Origin: Paracoccus sp. (in: a-proteobacteria)
GTDB lineage: Bacteria > Pseudomonadota > Alphaproteobacteria > Rhodobacterales > Rhodobacteraceae
Reading direction: 5' to 3'
Assembly (NCBI RefSeq): GCF_030538655.1
Contig: NZ_JAUNTO010000007.1
Span: 81,039 to 145,038 of the forward strand
Length of the DNA stretch: 64,000 bases
The notes beneath the pieces were generated by a model, which saw only the letters and a list, made by a program, of their open reading frames with translations, searched no databases and was not told the origin of the DNA. Both the position numbers and the translations under genes were made by a program. Positions 1 through 9,736 of this stretch are shown here, piece by piece (position 1 is the stretch's first letter; the number at the start of each line of letters is the position of its first letter).

Positions 1-1365
1 TTCTATAATGAAAAGGTCATGGCCGGGCTGGGGCGCGATATGGCCGCCACCGGCAGCCTGAACCCCGAGGGCATGGAGCGCGCCCTGGCCGCGCTGAAAC
101 GCTTTGCGGCATTGTCGCGCGATATGGGCATCCGCCCGCCCGTTTGCGTCGCCACCGCCGCCATGCGCGAGGCCAGTAACGGGCCAGCGTTTCGCAAAAA
201 GATCGAAAAGGCCACCGGCCTGAAAATTCATGTCATCGACGGTCAGGAAGAGGCGCGCCTGTCGGCACAGGGCGTGCTGCTTGGCTGGCCCGATGCGCGT
301 GGGCTGGTCTGTGACATCGGCGGCAACTCGATGGAACTGGCCGAGGTGGCCGATGGCCGGATCGGACGCCGCGCGACCTCGGCGCTTGGGCCGTTCCGCT
401 TGCAGCAGGTTAAATCGGGCCTGCGCAAGCACATCCGCGACATCATGGCCGGGCTGGTGCAAGAGGTCGGCACCGGGCATGAAAGGCTATATCTGGTTGG
501 CGGATCGTGGCGTGCCATCGGGCGGTTGGATATGGAGCGGCGCGGCTATCCGATGACCGTGCTGCACGAATACCGCATGACCCCGACCGATGTGTCCGCG
601 ACATTGAAATGGATCGCCGACAGCGACTTGTCTGATCTGCGCGCCCGTGTGGGCGTTTCGTCGTCGCGGATGGATCTGGTGCCGCTTGCCGCACAGGTGC
701 TGGACGAACTGGTTCAGATTTTTGCTCCCGCAGAGCTGGCGATCAGCAGCTACGGCATCCGCGAGGGGCTGTTATATGAGCAGATGTCCAACAGTCTGCG
801 CAAGCGCGATCCGCTGATCGAGGCGGCGCGGTTCACCGAACGACAGATGGCGCGGATGCCCGGTGCGGGCAAGCTGTTGTATCAATTCCTGCGCCCGTTG
901 TTTCCTGATGTGGCGCCCGAGCGTGACCGGCTGATCTATGCCGCCTGTCTGCTGCATGACACAAGCTGGCGCGCGCATCCCGATTATCGCGCCGAATCCT
1001 GTTTTGATAACGTCACCCGCGCCAATATGGCTGCGCTCAGCCACCCCGAGCGGGTGTTTATGGGCCTTGCGCTGCTATATCGTTACAAGAACAACCGCCA
1101 GAACAGCATGATGGCCGGGCTGTTCAATCTGCTGACCGATGCGGAACAGCGCGATGCGGAAATTCTGGGCAAGGCGATGCGCTTTGGTTCGATGTTCGCA
1201 GCCGGTGATCCCTCTGATGCGGGCATGCTGCGGATTTCGCCCAAAGGCGATGCGCTGGAACTGCGGCTGACTGACAAAGGGCGTGCCCTGATGGGCGAGG
1301 TGGCGCAATCCCGGTTCGAGTCGCTGTGCAAGGCAATGAATATCGCGTCGGTTGTTAAGGGGTAG
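1..1365 (+). CDS. ppx: Exopolyphosphatase, Ppx/GppA family (5' end outside window)
   Basis: Hydrolyses terminal phosphates of polyphosphate, or pppGpp in GppA-type relatives. The reading frame is open from base 1, so the gene starts to the left; roughly 40 N-terminal residues with the first actin-fold phosphate loop appear to be missing. Visible are the second phosphate motif (CDIGGNSMELAEV), the conserved YGIREGLLYEQM segment and a C-terminal all-helical region with a histidine-aspartate pair (AACLLHDTSW), as in the long, HD-like form of the family. A second, shorter Ppx/GppA protein is encoded at 26066-27187. Family assignment is firm; the choice between polyP and pppGpp as main substrate is not visible. 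In relatives this gene often follows ppk, which would lie outside the window. Confidence 0.9.
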   Translation, partial: FYNEKVMAGLGRDMAATGSLNPEGMERALAALKRFAALSRDMGIRPPVCVATAAMREASNGPAFRKKIEKATGLKIHVIDGQEEARLSAQGVLLGWPDARGLVCDIGGNSMELAEVADGRIGRRATSALGPFRLQQVKSGLRKHIRDIMAGLVQEVGTGHERLYLVGGSWRAIGRLDMERRGYPMTVLHEYRMTPTDVSATLKWIADSDLSDLRARVGVSSSRMDLVPLAAQVLDELVQIFAPAELAISSYGIREGLLYEQMSNSLRKRDPLIEAARFTERQMARMPGAGKLLYQFLRPLFPDVAPERDRLIYAACLLHDTSWRAHPDYRAESCFDNVTRANMAALSHPERVFMGLALLYRYKNNRQNSMMAGLFNLLTDAEQRDAEILGKAMRFGSMFAAGDPSDAGMLRISPKGDALELRLTDKGRALMGEVAQSRFESLCKAMNIASVVKG

Positions 1366-1442
1366 GGCGCATTAACCCCATGGTTTAACTGGATTTTGGG
1401 TTCAGTTTTTCACCTTTACTCACGCGGGCGTTACTGTCACTT

Positions 1443-1460
1443 CGTTAACAGGTGTTAACG
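1443..1460. promoter_or_regulatory. Perfect inverted repeat CGTTAACA-GG-TGTTAACG
   Basis: An 8-bp arm, 2-bp centre palindrome ends directly before the GAGGGG ribosome-binding site of the following gene. The position suits an operator or a 5'-UTR element. No regulator is encoded next to it, and its role is inferred only from symmetry and position. Confidence 0.45.
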
Positions 1461-1470
1461 GAGGGGTGTT

Positions 1471-1992
1471 ATGTTCCTGAAGGTTTTGGGCGCGGCGGCG
1501 GTCGCTTTGGGTTTGGCTGCACCGGCCAGTGCCGCGGTGGCGCAATATGAAGGTTGGTTCGACGACGGCTATATCTCTGGCTATTTCGTGGGCCTGGATG
1601 TGGACGGCAGTGGAACTGTAACCAAGGTGTCGGATTTCCATATCGCCTTTGACAACTACAACGGTAGTCCTGGCCAATATTATATTGAATCGGACACCGC
1701 TATTACGTTCAACTTTTTTGATCTTGGGCAAGGGTTGGGCAGATTGTATGGCACGGCCCTTGTCAGCTATTGGATAGCGCTCTGTGACGGCTGGAATACG
1801 CCGCCCTGTATGCCGGGCGATATGCCGGGATATGAACAGTTTGATTCCTGGTCTTTTCAGACAACTGCGGTGGACTTCATACGAACCGATCTTGCCCCCG
1901 CCCCTGTCCCCGTGCCCGGCACGTTGCCCTTGATCGCGGGTGGCATCGGTGCGCTGGCGGTGCTGCGACGTCGGCGCAAGGCGGCGGCCTGA
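1471..1992 (+). CDS. Secreted VPLPA-CTERM-like protein, degenerate EF-hand
   Basis: 173 aa. Residues 1-22 form a signal peptide (APASA cleavage region). The C-terminus has the three-part sorting tail of the VPLPA/PEP-CTERM class: a VPVPGTLPLIAGG motif, a hydrophobic stretch and a basic end (RRRRK). Such tails are cut by an exosortase; none is in the window. A DVDGSGTVTKVS stretch resembles an EF-hand loop but lacks the acidic residue at position 12. The mature part is similar throughout to the next gene (FDxGYIxGxFxGxD, DNxNGxPGQY, GQGxxxLxGT), so the two are tandem paralogues. The start is supported by GGAGGGG eight bases upstream. Function unknown; likely surface or envelope located. Confidence 0.75.
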   Translation: MFLKVLGAAAVALGLAAPASAAVAQYEGWFDDGYISGYFVGLDVDGSGTVTKVSDFHIAFDNYNGSPGQYYIESDTAITFNFFDLGQGLGRLYGTALVSYWIALCDGWNTPPCMPGDMPGYEQFDSWSFQTTAVDFIRTDLAPAPVPVPGTLPLIAGGIGALAVLRRRRKAAA

Positions 1993-1997
1993 CCAAT

Positions 1998-2031
1998 AAA
2001 AGGTTACGCGGCATATCACCGCGTAACCTTT
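1998..2031 (+). terminator. Intrinsic terminator
   Basis: Perfect 13-bp stem AAAGGTTACGCGG/CCGCGTAACCTTT with a 7-nt loop, six bases after the stop codon of the preceding gene. Confidence 0.8.
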
Positions 2032-2112
2032 CTTAAAATTTGGTTAAGATTCTTCTGGCCAGATGGCTTGCATTTTGTATGCTCAATTCACGAATCTGTG
2101 TTGAGGTGCGAC

Positions 2113-2700
2113 ATGCTGACTGTCTGGTTCAATAAATTTCCGCGTTGCTTGCCATTCGCGATTGCCTTGCTGGCGCTGCCTGCCACGGCATATGCTGCAA
2201 CGTATAGTGGCCAATTTGATGAAGGCTATATCTGGGGCAGCTTTACCGGAATCGACCGTAACGGCGATTCCCGGATCACGCCTGATGAACTGACCAGCTT
2301 TTCCGCCACATTGGACAATATGAACGGTGGGCCGGGGCAGTATCGCGTCGAAAGCAAACGCATTTCAAATTTTCTGTTTGTGGATGCAGGGCAGGGGAAG
2401 GCCACCCTTAGCGGAACCGTTTCGTTTTGGTTCAAGCAGGCTGATTGTCATTACTGCTGGGATGATCCCGTCGGACCTTATGTCGGCTATGCCGCGACAG
2501 GCTTTGAGGCGATGATGGCGCGCAGCCTTTATTCCTATGGCTATGAGGTAAAGGAAACGCTGAATACCAGCAGCGTGACCTATAATCTTACCCCTGCCGC
2601 CGTGCCCCTGCCTGCGGGTGGGGCCTTGCTGGCTGGTGGATTGGCGCTGATGGGGGTAATTGCCACACACCGCCGGAAAAAGGTTGCGGCACAAATATGA
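2113..2700 (+). CDS. Secreted VPLPA-CTERM protein with canonical EF-hand
   Basis: 195 aa. I chose the ATG at 2113 because GAGGTGCGAC sits directly before it; an in-frame upstream start at 2068 lacks this. A signal peptide is followed by a mature region homologous to the preceding gene. It contains a complete EF-hand loop (DRNGDSRITPDE), predicting calcium binding, and two closely spaced cysteines (CHYC). The tail is a near-perfect VPLPAGG motif, a hydrophobic segment and HRRKK. The pair probably arose by tandem duplication, with calcium ligands kept in one copy only. The role is unknown; relatives with such tails are usually exopolysaccharide-associated envelope proteins. Confidence 0.75.
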   Translation: MLTVWFNKFPRCLPFAIALLALPATAYAATYSGQFDEGYIWGSFTGIDRNGDSRITPDELTSFSATLDNMNGGPGQYRVESKRISNFLFVDAGQGKATLSGTVSFWFKQADCHYCWDDPVGPYVGYAATGFEAMMARSLYSYGYEVKETLNTSSVTYNLTPAAVPLPAGGALLAGGLALMGVIATHRRKKVAAQI

Positions 2701-2717
2701 TAAGCGCGTGTGATAGG

Positions 2718-2735
2718 GCTGATCTATAGATCAGC
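2718..2735. repeat. 18-bp perfect palindrome
   Basis: GCTGATCTATAGATCAGC reads identically on both strands. It lies 17 bases after a stop codon and just before the bidirectional terminator, so it may add a stem to the transcript end or be a protein-binding site. Confidence 0.5.
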
Positions 2736-2742
2736 ACAGAAA

Positions 2743-2760
2743 CCCACCCTTTGGGGTGGG
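2743..2760. terminator. Bidirectional intrinsic terminator
   Basis: CCCACCC-TTTG-GGGTGGG hairpin followed on the plus strand by CTTCCTTTT. It separates two convergent genes and can serve both. Confidence 0.7.
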
Positions 2761-2777
2761 CTTCCTTTTGCGATGCG

Positions 2778-4220
2778 TTATTCCGTGCCGTTATAGGTAT
2801 AGGCCAGAATCGCCCCTGGATTGGCGGGCTGGTTCGATACGCCGCCTGCCACGGGTTCAAAGTTCCCGGCGCTGTCGGTGGCGATCCAGATCGTCTTGCC
2901 ATCGGGCGAGATTTCCGTATCGCGCAGCCGGTTGTCGCTGTGGAAATGGCGGGTGAAGGGTTCGGTTACGCCACCCTGACCATCCAGCGGGATCACATAA
3001 AGCGAGCCGCGTTTCAGCGTCGGGATCAGCAGGCTGTTTGCGAATTGCGGGATCGCATCGCCCGCATAGACCTGAACCGAGGCGGGCGCGACGGTCGGCC
3101 AGCAGATATAGACCATATCGCCGCAAACCGAGGTGTCGGCGAAATCATAGCCGGTTTCTACCGTGAACATGGTGGCAATCGGGTCGTGATAGTTTTCCGG
3201 CTGGCGATAGGCCGATTCCGCGACTTGCGGCACCACATCCGGGATCTCCAGATCCGAGAAGGTCAGGTCCGCGCAAGGCGTGGTGGCATTGGCCCAGCTT
3301 GCCCAGACATAAGCCTTGTCATCCTGAAAGCCCGCCAGATCCGGCCAGCCGTAATTGCCGCCCGCTTGCAGCACGTTCAGCTCATCATCGGTTTTTGGCC
3401 CCTGTTCGGATGAATACAGCCTGCCATCGGGTGCGAAATCAATGCCTTGGGGGTTGCGGTGGCCATAGGTAAAGACATGGCTGCGCACGCCGCCCAGTTC
3501 GGGGTTGTCATCAGGGATTGCGCCATCGGGCGCGAAACGCAGCGATTTGCCGACATAGGCCGCGTAATCGCCCACCGCGATTTCCGAGGCCGAGGGCAGG
3601 CGCTGCGCCTCATTCTTGCGGCAGGCCATCGCCAGTTGGTTATGCCCCTGATCGCCCAGCGTCAGATGCAGCATCCCGTCAGGCGCGAACTTTAGCCGGC
3701 CCGCAACATGGTCGCTGTTGGCGGGCAGGCCGTCAAGGATCGTGGTCGGGTTTTCCAGCGCCTCGCCGGTCCAGTCGTAGCGCGCGACCTTCAGGAACAC
3801 ATGGCGCATCGCGTCGCCTTCTGGTGCGGTCAGATCGGTGCGGGTCGGGTCTTCGTAACTGTAAACGACGAAAATCTGCTCGCTGCCCTTGCCGAAATCG
3901 GGATGCAGCGCCAGGCCAAGGACGCCGGACTGGCCGAAATCTTCGCCATAGGCGGCGTCCTCGATGGTCAGAACCGGGGTCACGGTGCCATCTGCGGTGT
4001 TGACGCGGGTAATGCGTTTCGCGGTGCGTTCCGTCACCCACAGAAACCCGTCGGGGTCCAGCGTGATCTCGAACGGGTTTTCCAGCCCGCTGGCCAGCGT
4101 GGTCATGGTGAATGGGCTGTCGTCACCGGCCTGAACGCTGTCGGGGGCGGTTTGGGCGTTTGCAGGCAGGGCAAGCGCCAGCGCAGTGGTCAGGGCAAGC
4201 AGGGAGGTTCTGGTCTGCAT
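2778..4220 (-). CDS. PQQ-dependent sugar dehydrogenase family (glucose/sorbosone dehydrogenase)
   Basis: 480 aa periplasmic beta-propeller enzyme of the soluble glucose/sorbosone dehydrogenase family, which oxidises aldose sugars using pyrroloquinoline quinone. The signal peptide (LLALTTALALALPANA) follows an ATG with AAGGAA upstream; an extension to 4244 is not needed. Typical segments are visible: GLENPFEITLDPDGFLWVTE, GVLGLALHPDF, KFAPDGMLHLTLGD, GHRNPQGIDFAPDG and SEQGPKTDDELN. Cysteines late in the protein may form disulfides. The substrate cannot be read from sequence. No PQQ biosynthesis genes are nearby. It stands alone, convergent with the VPLPA-CTERM pair. Confidence 0.85.
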   Translation of the reverse strand: MQTRTSLLALTTALALALPANAQTAPDSVQAGDDSPFTMTTLASGLENPFEITLDPDGFLWVTERTAKRITRVNTADGTVTPVLTIEDAAYGEDFGQSGVLGLALHPDFGKGSEQIFVVYSYEDPTRTDLTAPEGDAMRHVFLKVARYDWTGEALENPTTILDGLPANSDHVAGRLKFAPDGMLHLTLGDQGHNQLAMACRKNEAQRLPSASEIAVGDYAAYVGKSLRFAPDGAIPDDNPELGGVRSHVFTYGHRNPQGIDFAPDGRLYSSEQGPKTDDELNVLQAGGNYGWPDLAGFQDDKAYVWASWANATTPCADLTFSDLEIPDVVPQVAESAYRQPENYHDPIATMFTVETGYDFADTSVCGDMVYICWPTVAPASVQVYAGDAIPQFANSLLIPTLKRGSLYVIPLDGQGGVTEPFTRHFHSDNRLRDTEISPDGKTIWIATDSAGNFEPVAGGVSNQPANPGAILAYTYNGTE

Positions 4221-4324
4221 GGGTGATTCCTTATGATAGAACAAGGACTAACGATGCCTGATGGCAAATAGTCCAGCACAACTAGCAGGGGCGCGATTGG
4301 TTCCGCAACAGCTTAACATTCAGC

Positions 4325-4353
4325 AAAAAGGCCACCCCAAAGCGGCGGCCTTT
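4325..4353 (-). terminator. Intrinsic terminator of the small membrane protein gene
   Basis: AAAGGCC/GGCCTTT stem; read on the minus strand it is followed by a TTTTT run. It lies about 135 bases beyond the stop codon at 4489. Confidence 0.55.
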
Positions 4354-4488
4354 CCTGTGCCATAGCGGCGCGGCTGAGCCTATGCCGTCAGCCGGGGCGG
4401 TGGTTTGGGTCAGCTTGGCAACAAACAAAAGCCCGACGCAAGGTATCAGCTATCGCGATGCGCCCTTTTTCAGTGGGGGGCGCGTCGT

Positions 4489-4956
4489 TCATACGGCGGC
4501 TTTTCTGGCCTCGTCGTCGACAAGTTTCTGGAAATAGGCGATAAACTGTGCCTCATGCCCCTTTAGCAGTTCAGGCAGGTTCCGGGCGAAATCTTCGCGG
4601 CGGCACCAATCGCGCATATAGTTTTCCCACGACGCCCACCGCCGCGCATCGCGGACTGTCATGTCTGGATACCACGACAACAGCCAGGCGCGTTCGAACA
4701 AAGACACCAGCAGGCCGAATATCACTGTCAGCCGCTCTTGTTGTTCCGCGTTTAAGTTTTTGGTGCTGTCATGCGTCCAGATTTTCAGATCGGCATGGTC
4801 CAGCAGCAGGATAAGAAATTCGTTGTAGTCTGATGTAATTCTTTCATAAATCTCCCGCTCATCATTCTCGCGATCGCGCCTGCGGCCAAGCCAATAGACC
4901 AGAATGGCAAAGGGCAGACCAAGGGCGGTGACGATGTGGCTGAGCGTTTCGATCAT
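4489..4956 (-). CDS. Hypothetical small membrane protein
   Basis: 155 aa. One N-terminal hydrophobic segment (ALGLPFAILVYWLG, about residues 11-24) is followed by a charged, tryptophan-rich cytoplasmic part (RRRDRENDEREIYERI, then WASWENYMRDW). It resembles small uncharacterised membrane proteins with an N-terminal anchor; I do not recognise a named domain. It is a monocistronic gene downstream of groEL on the same strand but separated from it by the groEL terminator. Confidence 0.65.
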   Translation of the reverse strand: MIETLSHIVTALGLPFAILVYWLGRRRDRENDEREIYERITSDYNEFLILLLDHADLKIWTHDSTKNLNAEQQERLTVIFGLLVSLFERAWLLSWYPDMTVRDARRWASWENYMRDWCRREDFARNLPELLKGHEAQFIAYFQKLVDDEARKAAV

Positions 4957-5001
4957 CCGGCGCGACCTTTCCGTGACGTTTCCCCGGATATAGCCAAAGA
5001 A

Positions 5002-5026
5002 AAACCCGCCCGAAAAGGGCGGGTTT
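5002..5026 (-). terminator. groESL operon terminator
   Basis: 10-bp stem AAACCCGCCC/GGGCGGGTTT with 5-nt loop, followed on the minus strand by TTCTTT. Confidence 0.85.
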
Positions 5027-5053
5027 CCTGTGCCGCAGGGGCAAGAGGGGTGA

Positions 5054-6715
<1,662 letters not shown>

Positions 6716-6735
6716 TTAGTTGGAAGGATCGACGA

Positions 6736-7023
6736 TCAGGCCAGAATGCCCAGAATGTCGCTTTCCTTCATGATGAGCAGTTCCTCACCATCGACCGTCA
6801 CTTCGGTTCCTGACCATTTGCCGAACAGCACGCGGTCACCCGCCTTGACCGCCGGAGCGATCAGTTCGCCCGAATCCTTGCGCGCACCTTCGCCCACGGC
6901 GATGATTTCGCCTTCAGCGGGCTTTTCTTTGGCGGAATCAGGGATAATCAGCCCGCCCTTGGTCTTTTCTTCCGATTCGACGCGGCGAACCAGCACGCGG
7001 TCGTGCAGCGGTTTGAATGCCAT
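6736..7023 (-). CDS. groS: Co-chaperonin GroES (10 kDa)
   Basis: 95 aa, the usual length. Forms the seven-membered lid of GroEL. The sequence begins [14 protein letters not shown] and keeps the mobile loop around [18 protein letters not shown]. The ATG at 7023 has GGAG eight bases upstream; an in-frame GTG at 7032 is less likely. First gene of the heat-shock operon. Confidence 0.98.
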   Translation of the reverse strand: MAFKPLHDRVLVRRVESEEKTKGGLIIPDSAKEKPAEGEIIAVGEGARKDSGELIAPAVKAGDRVLFGKWSGTEVTVDGEELLIMKESDILGILA

Positions 7024-7057
7024 AGTGAACACTCCGTTTCAGGTTTCAGTGTTTCTG

Positions 7058-7084
7058 TTGGCACTCACATGGGGTGAGTGCCAG
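7058..7084. promoter_or_regulatory. CIRCE operator (HrcA site)
   Basis: TTGGCACTC-N9-GAGTGCCAG matches the controlling inverted repeat of chaperone expression (TTAGCACTC-N9-GAGTGCTAA) with the exact 9-bp spacer. It lies between the promoter and groES, so HrcA repression and release on heat shock is expected. hrcA is not in the window. Confidence 0.93.
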
Positions 7085-7091
7085 TAACGCT

Positions 7092-7120
7092 GATCTAGGG
7101 GGCATGACAGGCGCTGTCAA
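7092..7120 (-). promoter_or_regulatory. groESL promoter
   Basis: On the minus strand a perfect -35 TTGACA (7115-7120), 17-bp spacer and -10 TAGATC (7092-7097), ending a few bases before CIRCE. Confidence 0.8.
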
Positions 7121-7243
7121 CAGATGTCCCGCGATTTTGCATCAGCCCCAGATTGAGTGAAATTGATTATAATCCCTGTATTGACCTGCTGTGGCGTTTT
7201 TTACATAGTCTCAATATCTTAGGTTGTTGCTCTGGCGCGTGAT

Positions 7244-7960
7244 ATGTCTTCCCCCCCGGCGCGTATTGGTGATAGCTGAGGCTGCGAATCCCGAATGGGT
7301 ATCGGTGCCGCTGGTCGGGTGGTCCATTGCAACTGCACTGCGCAATGTGGCGGACGTGCATCTGGTCACGCAGATCCGCAACCGCGAAGCCATCTTGCGC
7401 GCCGGTCTGGTCGAGGGGCGCGATTTTACCGCCATTGACAGCGAGGCGGTGGCCGCGCCGCTGCTGCGCGACGGGCGGATGCGGCTGGACATCATCGGTG
7501 ACGGCCCGCAACGGCCCGAGCTTGAGGCGCTGGTCGCGCGTGAAGGGCTGGGCGAGGTTGTCACCTTCCACGGCTGGAGCACCGCGATGTGCAGCGGGTC
7601 GCGGCGGGCTGCCATCTGATGACCTTCCCTTCGATCCGTGAATTCGGTGGCGGCGCCGTGCTTGAGGCAATGGCGCTTGGCGTGGTGCCGATTGTGGTTG
7701 ATTACGGTGGGCCGGGCGAATTGGTTACGGCTGAAACGGGGTTCAAGGTGGCGATTAATCCGCGCAACCAGATAATTACTGACCTGAGTGTCTTGCTGGA
7801 ACGGATCGCGGCGGACCCCTCGGTTCTGCCAAGGATGGCGGCGGCGGCGCGGTCGCGGGTTCAGGCCGATTTCACCTGGTCGGCCAAGGCGCGCCAGATC
7901 GAGCAAGTCTGGCGCGCGGTCCTGACGGGCGCTGCCTCCTTGCCGCCGGTTGTTCGTTAG
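7244..7960 (+). pseudogene. Degraded GT4-type glycosyltransferase
   Basis: Two frames together encode pieces of a glycosyltransferase family 1/GT4 protein. The first frame carries the N-terminal strand ([20 protein letters not shown]) and jumps at about 7453-7470 straight to the sugar-nucleotide domain (DIIGDGPQR). The second frame, from about 7586, carries the conserved FPSIREFGGGAVLEAMALG and DYGGPGELV motifs. Lesions: an internal in-frame deletion that I estimate at over 100 codons; loss of one G at 7586, where GCGAT replaces an expected GCGGAT; and a C7 tract at 7251-7257 that puts the natural ATG at 7244 out of frame, whereas six C would restore it. Total coding length is about 240 codons against roughly 380 in intact relatives. 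Confidence 0.85.
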
Positions 7961-7964
7961 GCGA

Positions 7965-8678
7965 TCAACCCAGTCGCTCGATCAACGATGTCAGCGTCGG
8001 GGCATTCAACCCCATCTGCGCCAGCACAGCCGACATTTCCGCGCCCAAGGCTGCACGGCGCGCGAACAATGTCGCCTGCGATTGCAGGATCGGTGGTTCC
8101 TGTAATATTTTCAAGTGATTGGCGCGCAGTGTCTCGCCGCTGCTGGTGATGTCGGCGATGGCCTCGGCGGTCTGGTTCGCCACCGTGCCTTCGGTCGCGC
8201 CCTGACTGTCAACCAGTTGATAGTCGGCCACTTCATGCGCGGCCAGCCATGCCCGGACAAGCCGATGATATTTCGTCGCAATACGCAGGCGGAACCCATG
8301 CGCGGCGCGGAAATCGCGGGCGATGGAGGCCAGATCGTCCAGCGTCTCGCAATCACGCCAGCAGGCGGGCACGGCCAAGATCAGATCGGCATGGCCAAAG
8401 CCCATCGGCGTGATCTCTACCACGTCCGAGGCCCAACCGGGCAGCTTTTCCCGCACCAGATCAGTGCCGGTTACGCCCAGCTCTATGCGCCCGGCGGTCA
8501 GTTCGCGCGGGATCTCGCCCGCCGACAGCAGCACCAGTGCCAGCCCCTCGACCCCTTCGACCCGGCCCGCATATTCGCGATCAGATCCGGCCCGCGACAG
8601 CCGCGCGCCGCGATCTGCGAACCAGTCGAAGGTCTGTTCCATCAGCCGCCCCTTGGACGGCACGCCAAGGCGGATCAT
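7965..8678 (-). CDS. hisG: ATP phosphoribosyltransferase, short form catalytic subunit
   Basis: 237 aa. Catalyses the first step of histidine synthesis, ATP + PRPP to phosphoribosyl-ATP. The length and the lack of the C-terminal histidine-binding domain mark the short HisG_S form that needs HisZ. Visible motifs: [25 protein letters not shown] and the PRPP loop region DITSSGETLRAN. Start overlaps the hisZ stop by 4 bp (ATGA), indicating translational coupling. Last gene of hisS-hisZ-hisG and convergent with the glycosyltransferase remnant, which ends only 4 bp away. Confidence 0.96.
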   Translation of the reverse strand: MIRLGVPSKGRLMEQTFDWFADRGARLSRAGSDREYAGRVEGVEGLALVLLSAGEIPRELTAGRIELGVTGTDLVREKLPGWASDVVEITPMGFGHADLILAVPACWRDCETLDDLASIARDFRAAHGFRLRIATKYHRLVRAWLAAHEVADYQLVDSQGATEGTVANQTAEAIADITSSGETLRANHLKILQEPPILQSQATLFARRAALGAEMSAVLAQMGLNAPTLTSLIERLG

Positions 8679-9736
8679 GCGCGCTCCAATTCTGCGATCA
8701 GGCCGGGGCGGATGATGCCGCCGACGGCGGGGATCGCGCGGCCCTTGCCCAGAACGGTGGTCAGCGCGTCATAGCGCCCACCCGAGGCGACCGGCGGCCA
8801 GCCGTTGCGATCGGGGGCGGTGAAAGTAAAGGTGAAACCGTCGTAATATTCCATAGTGCTGCGCCCGTGACTGGCGTCAAAGATCAGGCTGGCCGGGTCG
8901 ATGCCATGCGCGGCGATGGTATCCAGCCGCGCCGCCAGCCGGTCGGTGGCGGTGGCGATGGCGGGCATGTCGCGGGCCAGATCGCGCAGCGTCGCGAGGG
9001 CCTGCGGGGCCGGGGCGCGCAGGGCCATCAGACGGGCCAGCCGGTCTTGCCATTCGGGCGCCAGCGGGGCCTGCGTCATGTCGGCCTGCATCCGGGCGAT
9101 GCGCGCCGCCATCTCATCCGGGCGGCGCAGCCCGTTCCATGGGGCATCGCTGGTGGGGAAATCGCGCGGCGTGGCGGGGGCGGAAAACCGCTCCAGCAAC
9201 CGTTGAAACCGCCCCGGTCGCCAGATGTGATGCAGCAAGGCCGCCCGCCGCGCATCCGGCAAGGGCAAGCCGCCGACCGCATCCAGCACCAGCGCCATAT
9301 CCCCGGTTTCCGCCGCCAGACCATAGGGCGCCAGCAGCCGGTGAAACAGCGCGAACACCTCGGCATCGGCCGCCGGATCGCGGCTGAACAGCTCGAACCC
9401 CGCCTGCAAATATTCGGAATCGCGTAGGGTTTCGGGGCGGGTGTCGCCCATGTCCTGCTTGCGGAACACCTCGCCCAAGTAACAATATCGCGCCGGTTCC
9501 GCGCCGTTTTCCATATGCGCCTGCACCACCGGCACGGTGAAATCGGGGCGCAGCATCATCTCGCCCCGGATCGGGTCGGCGGTGACATAGGCGCGGGCGC
9601 GGATGTCCTCGCCATAAAGGTCCAGCAGGGTTTCAGCAGGCAACAGGATGTCGGGCGCGATCTCCACTGCCCCCGCCGCGCGAAAGGCAGCCAGCAGGTG
9701 CTGCCCGACCGCCTGCTTGTCGCGTTTCGGGATCAT
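8675..9736 (-). CDS. hisZ: ATP phosphoribosyltransferase regulatory subunit
   Basis: 353 aa HisRS-like paralogue that lacks tRNA-charging activity and forms the regulatory part of the HisZ-HisG hetero-octamer sensing histidine. The ATG at 9736 overlaps the hisS stop (ATGA). Class II synthetase-like segments are visible ([35 protein letters not shown]), but the hisS anticodon-binding domain is absent. Sits between hisS and hisG, an arrangement seen in many Rhodobacterales. Confidence 0.94.
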   Translation of the reverse strand: MIPKRDKQAVGQHLLAAFRAAGAVEIAPDILLPAETLLDLYGEDIRARAYVTADPIRGEMMLRPDFTVPVVQAHMENGAEPARYCYLGEVFRKQDMGDTRPETLRDSEYLQAGFELFSRDPAADAEVFALFHRLLAPYGLAAETGDMALVLDAVGGLPLPDARRAALLHHIWRPGRFQRLLERFSAPATPRDFPTSDAPWNGLRRPDEMAARIARMQADMTQAPLAPEWQDRLARLMALRAPAPQALATLRDLARDMPAIATATDRLAARLDTIAAHGIDPASLIFDASHGRSTMEYYDGFTFTFTAPDRNGWPPVASGGRYDALTTVLGKGRAIPAVGGIIRPGLIAELERA

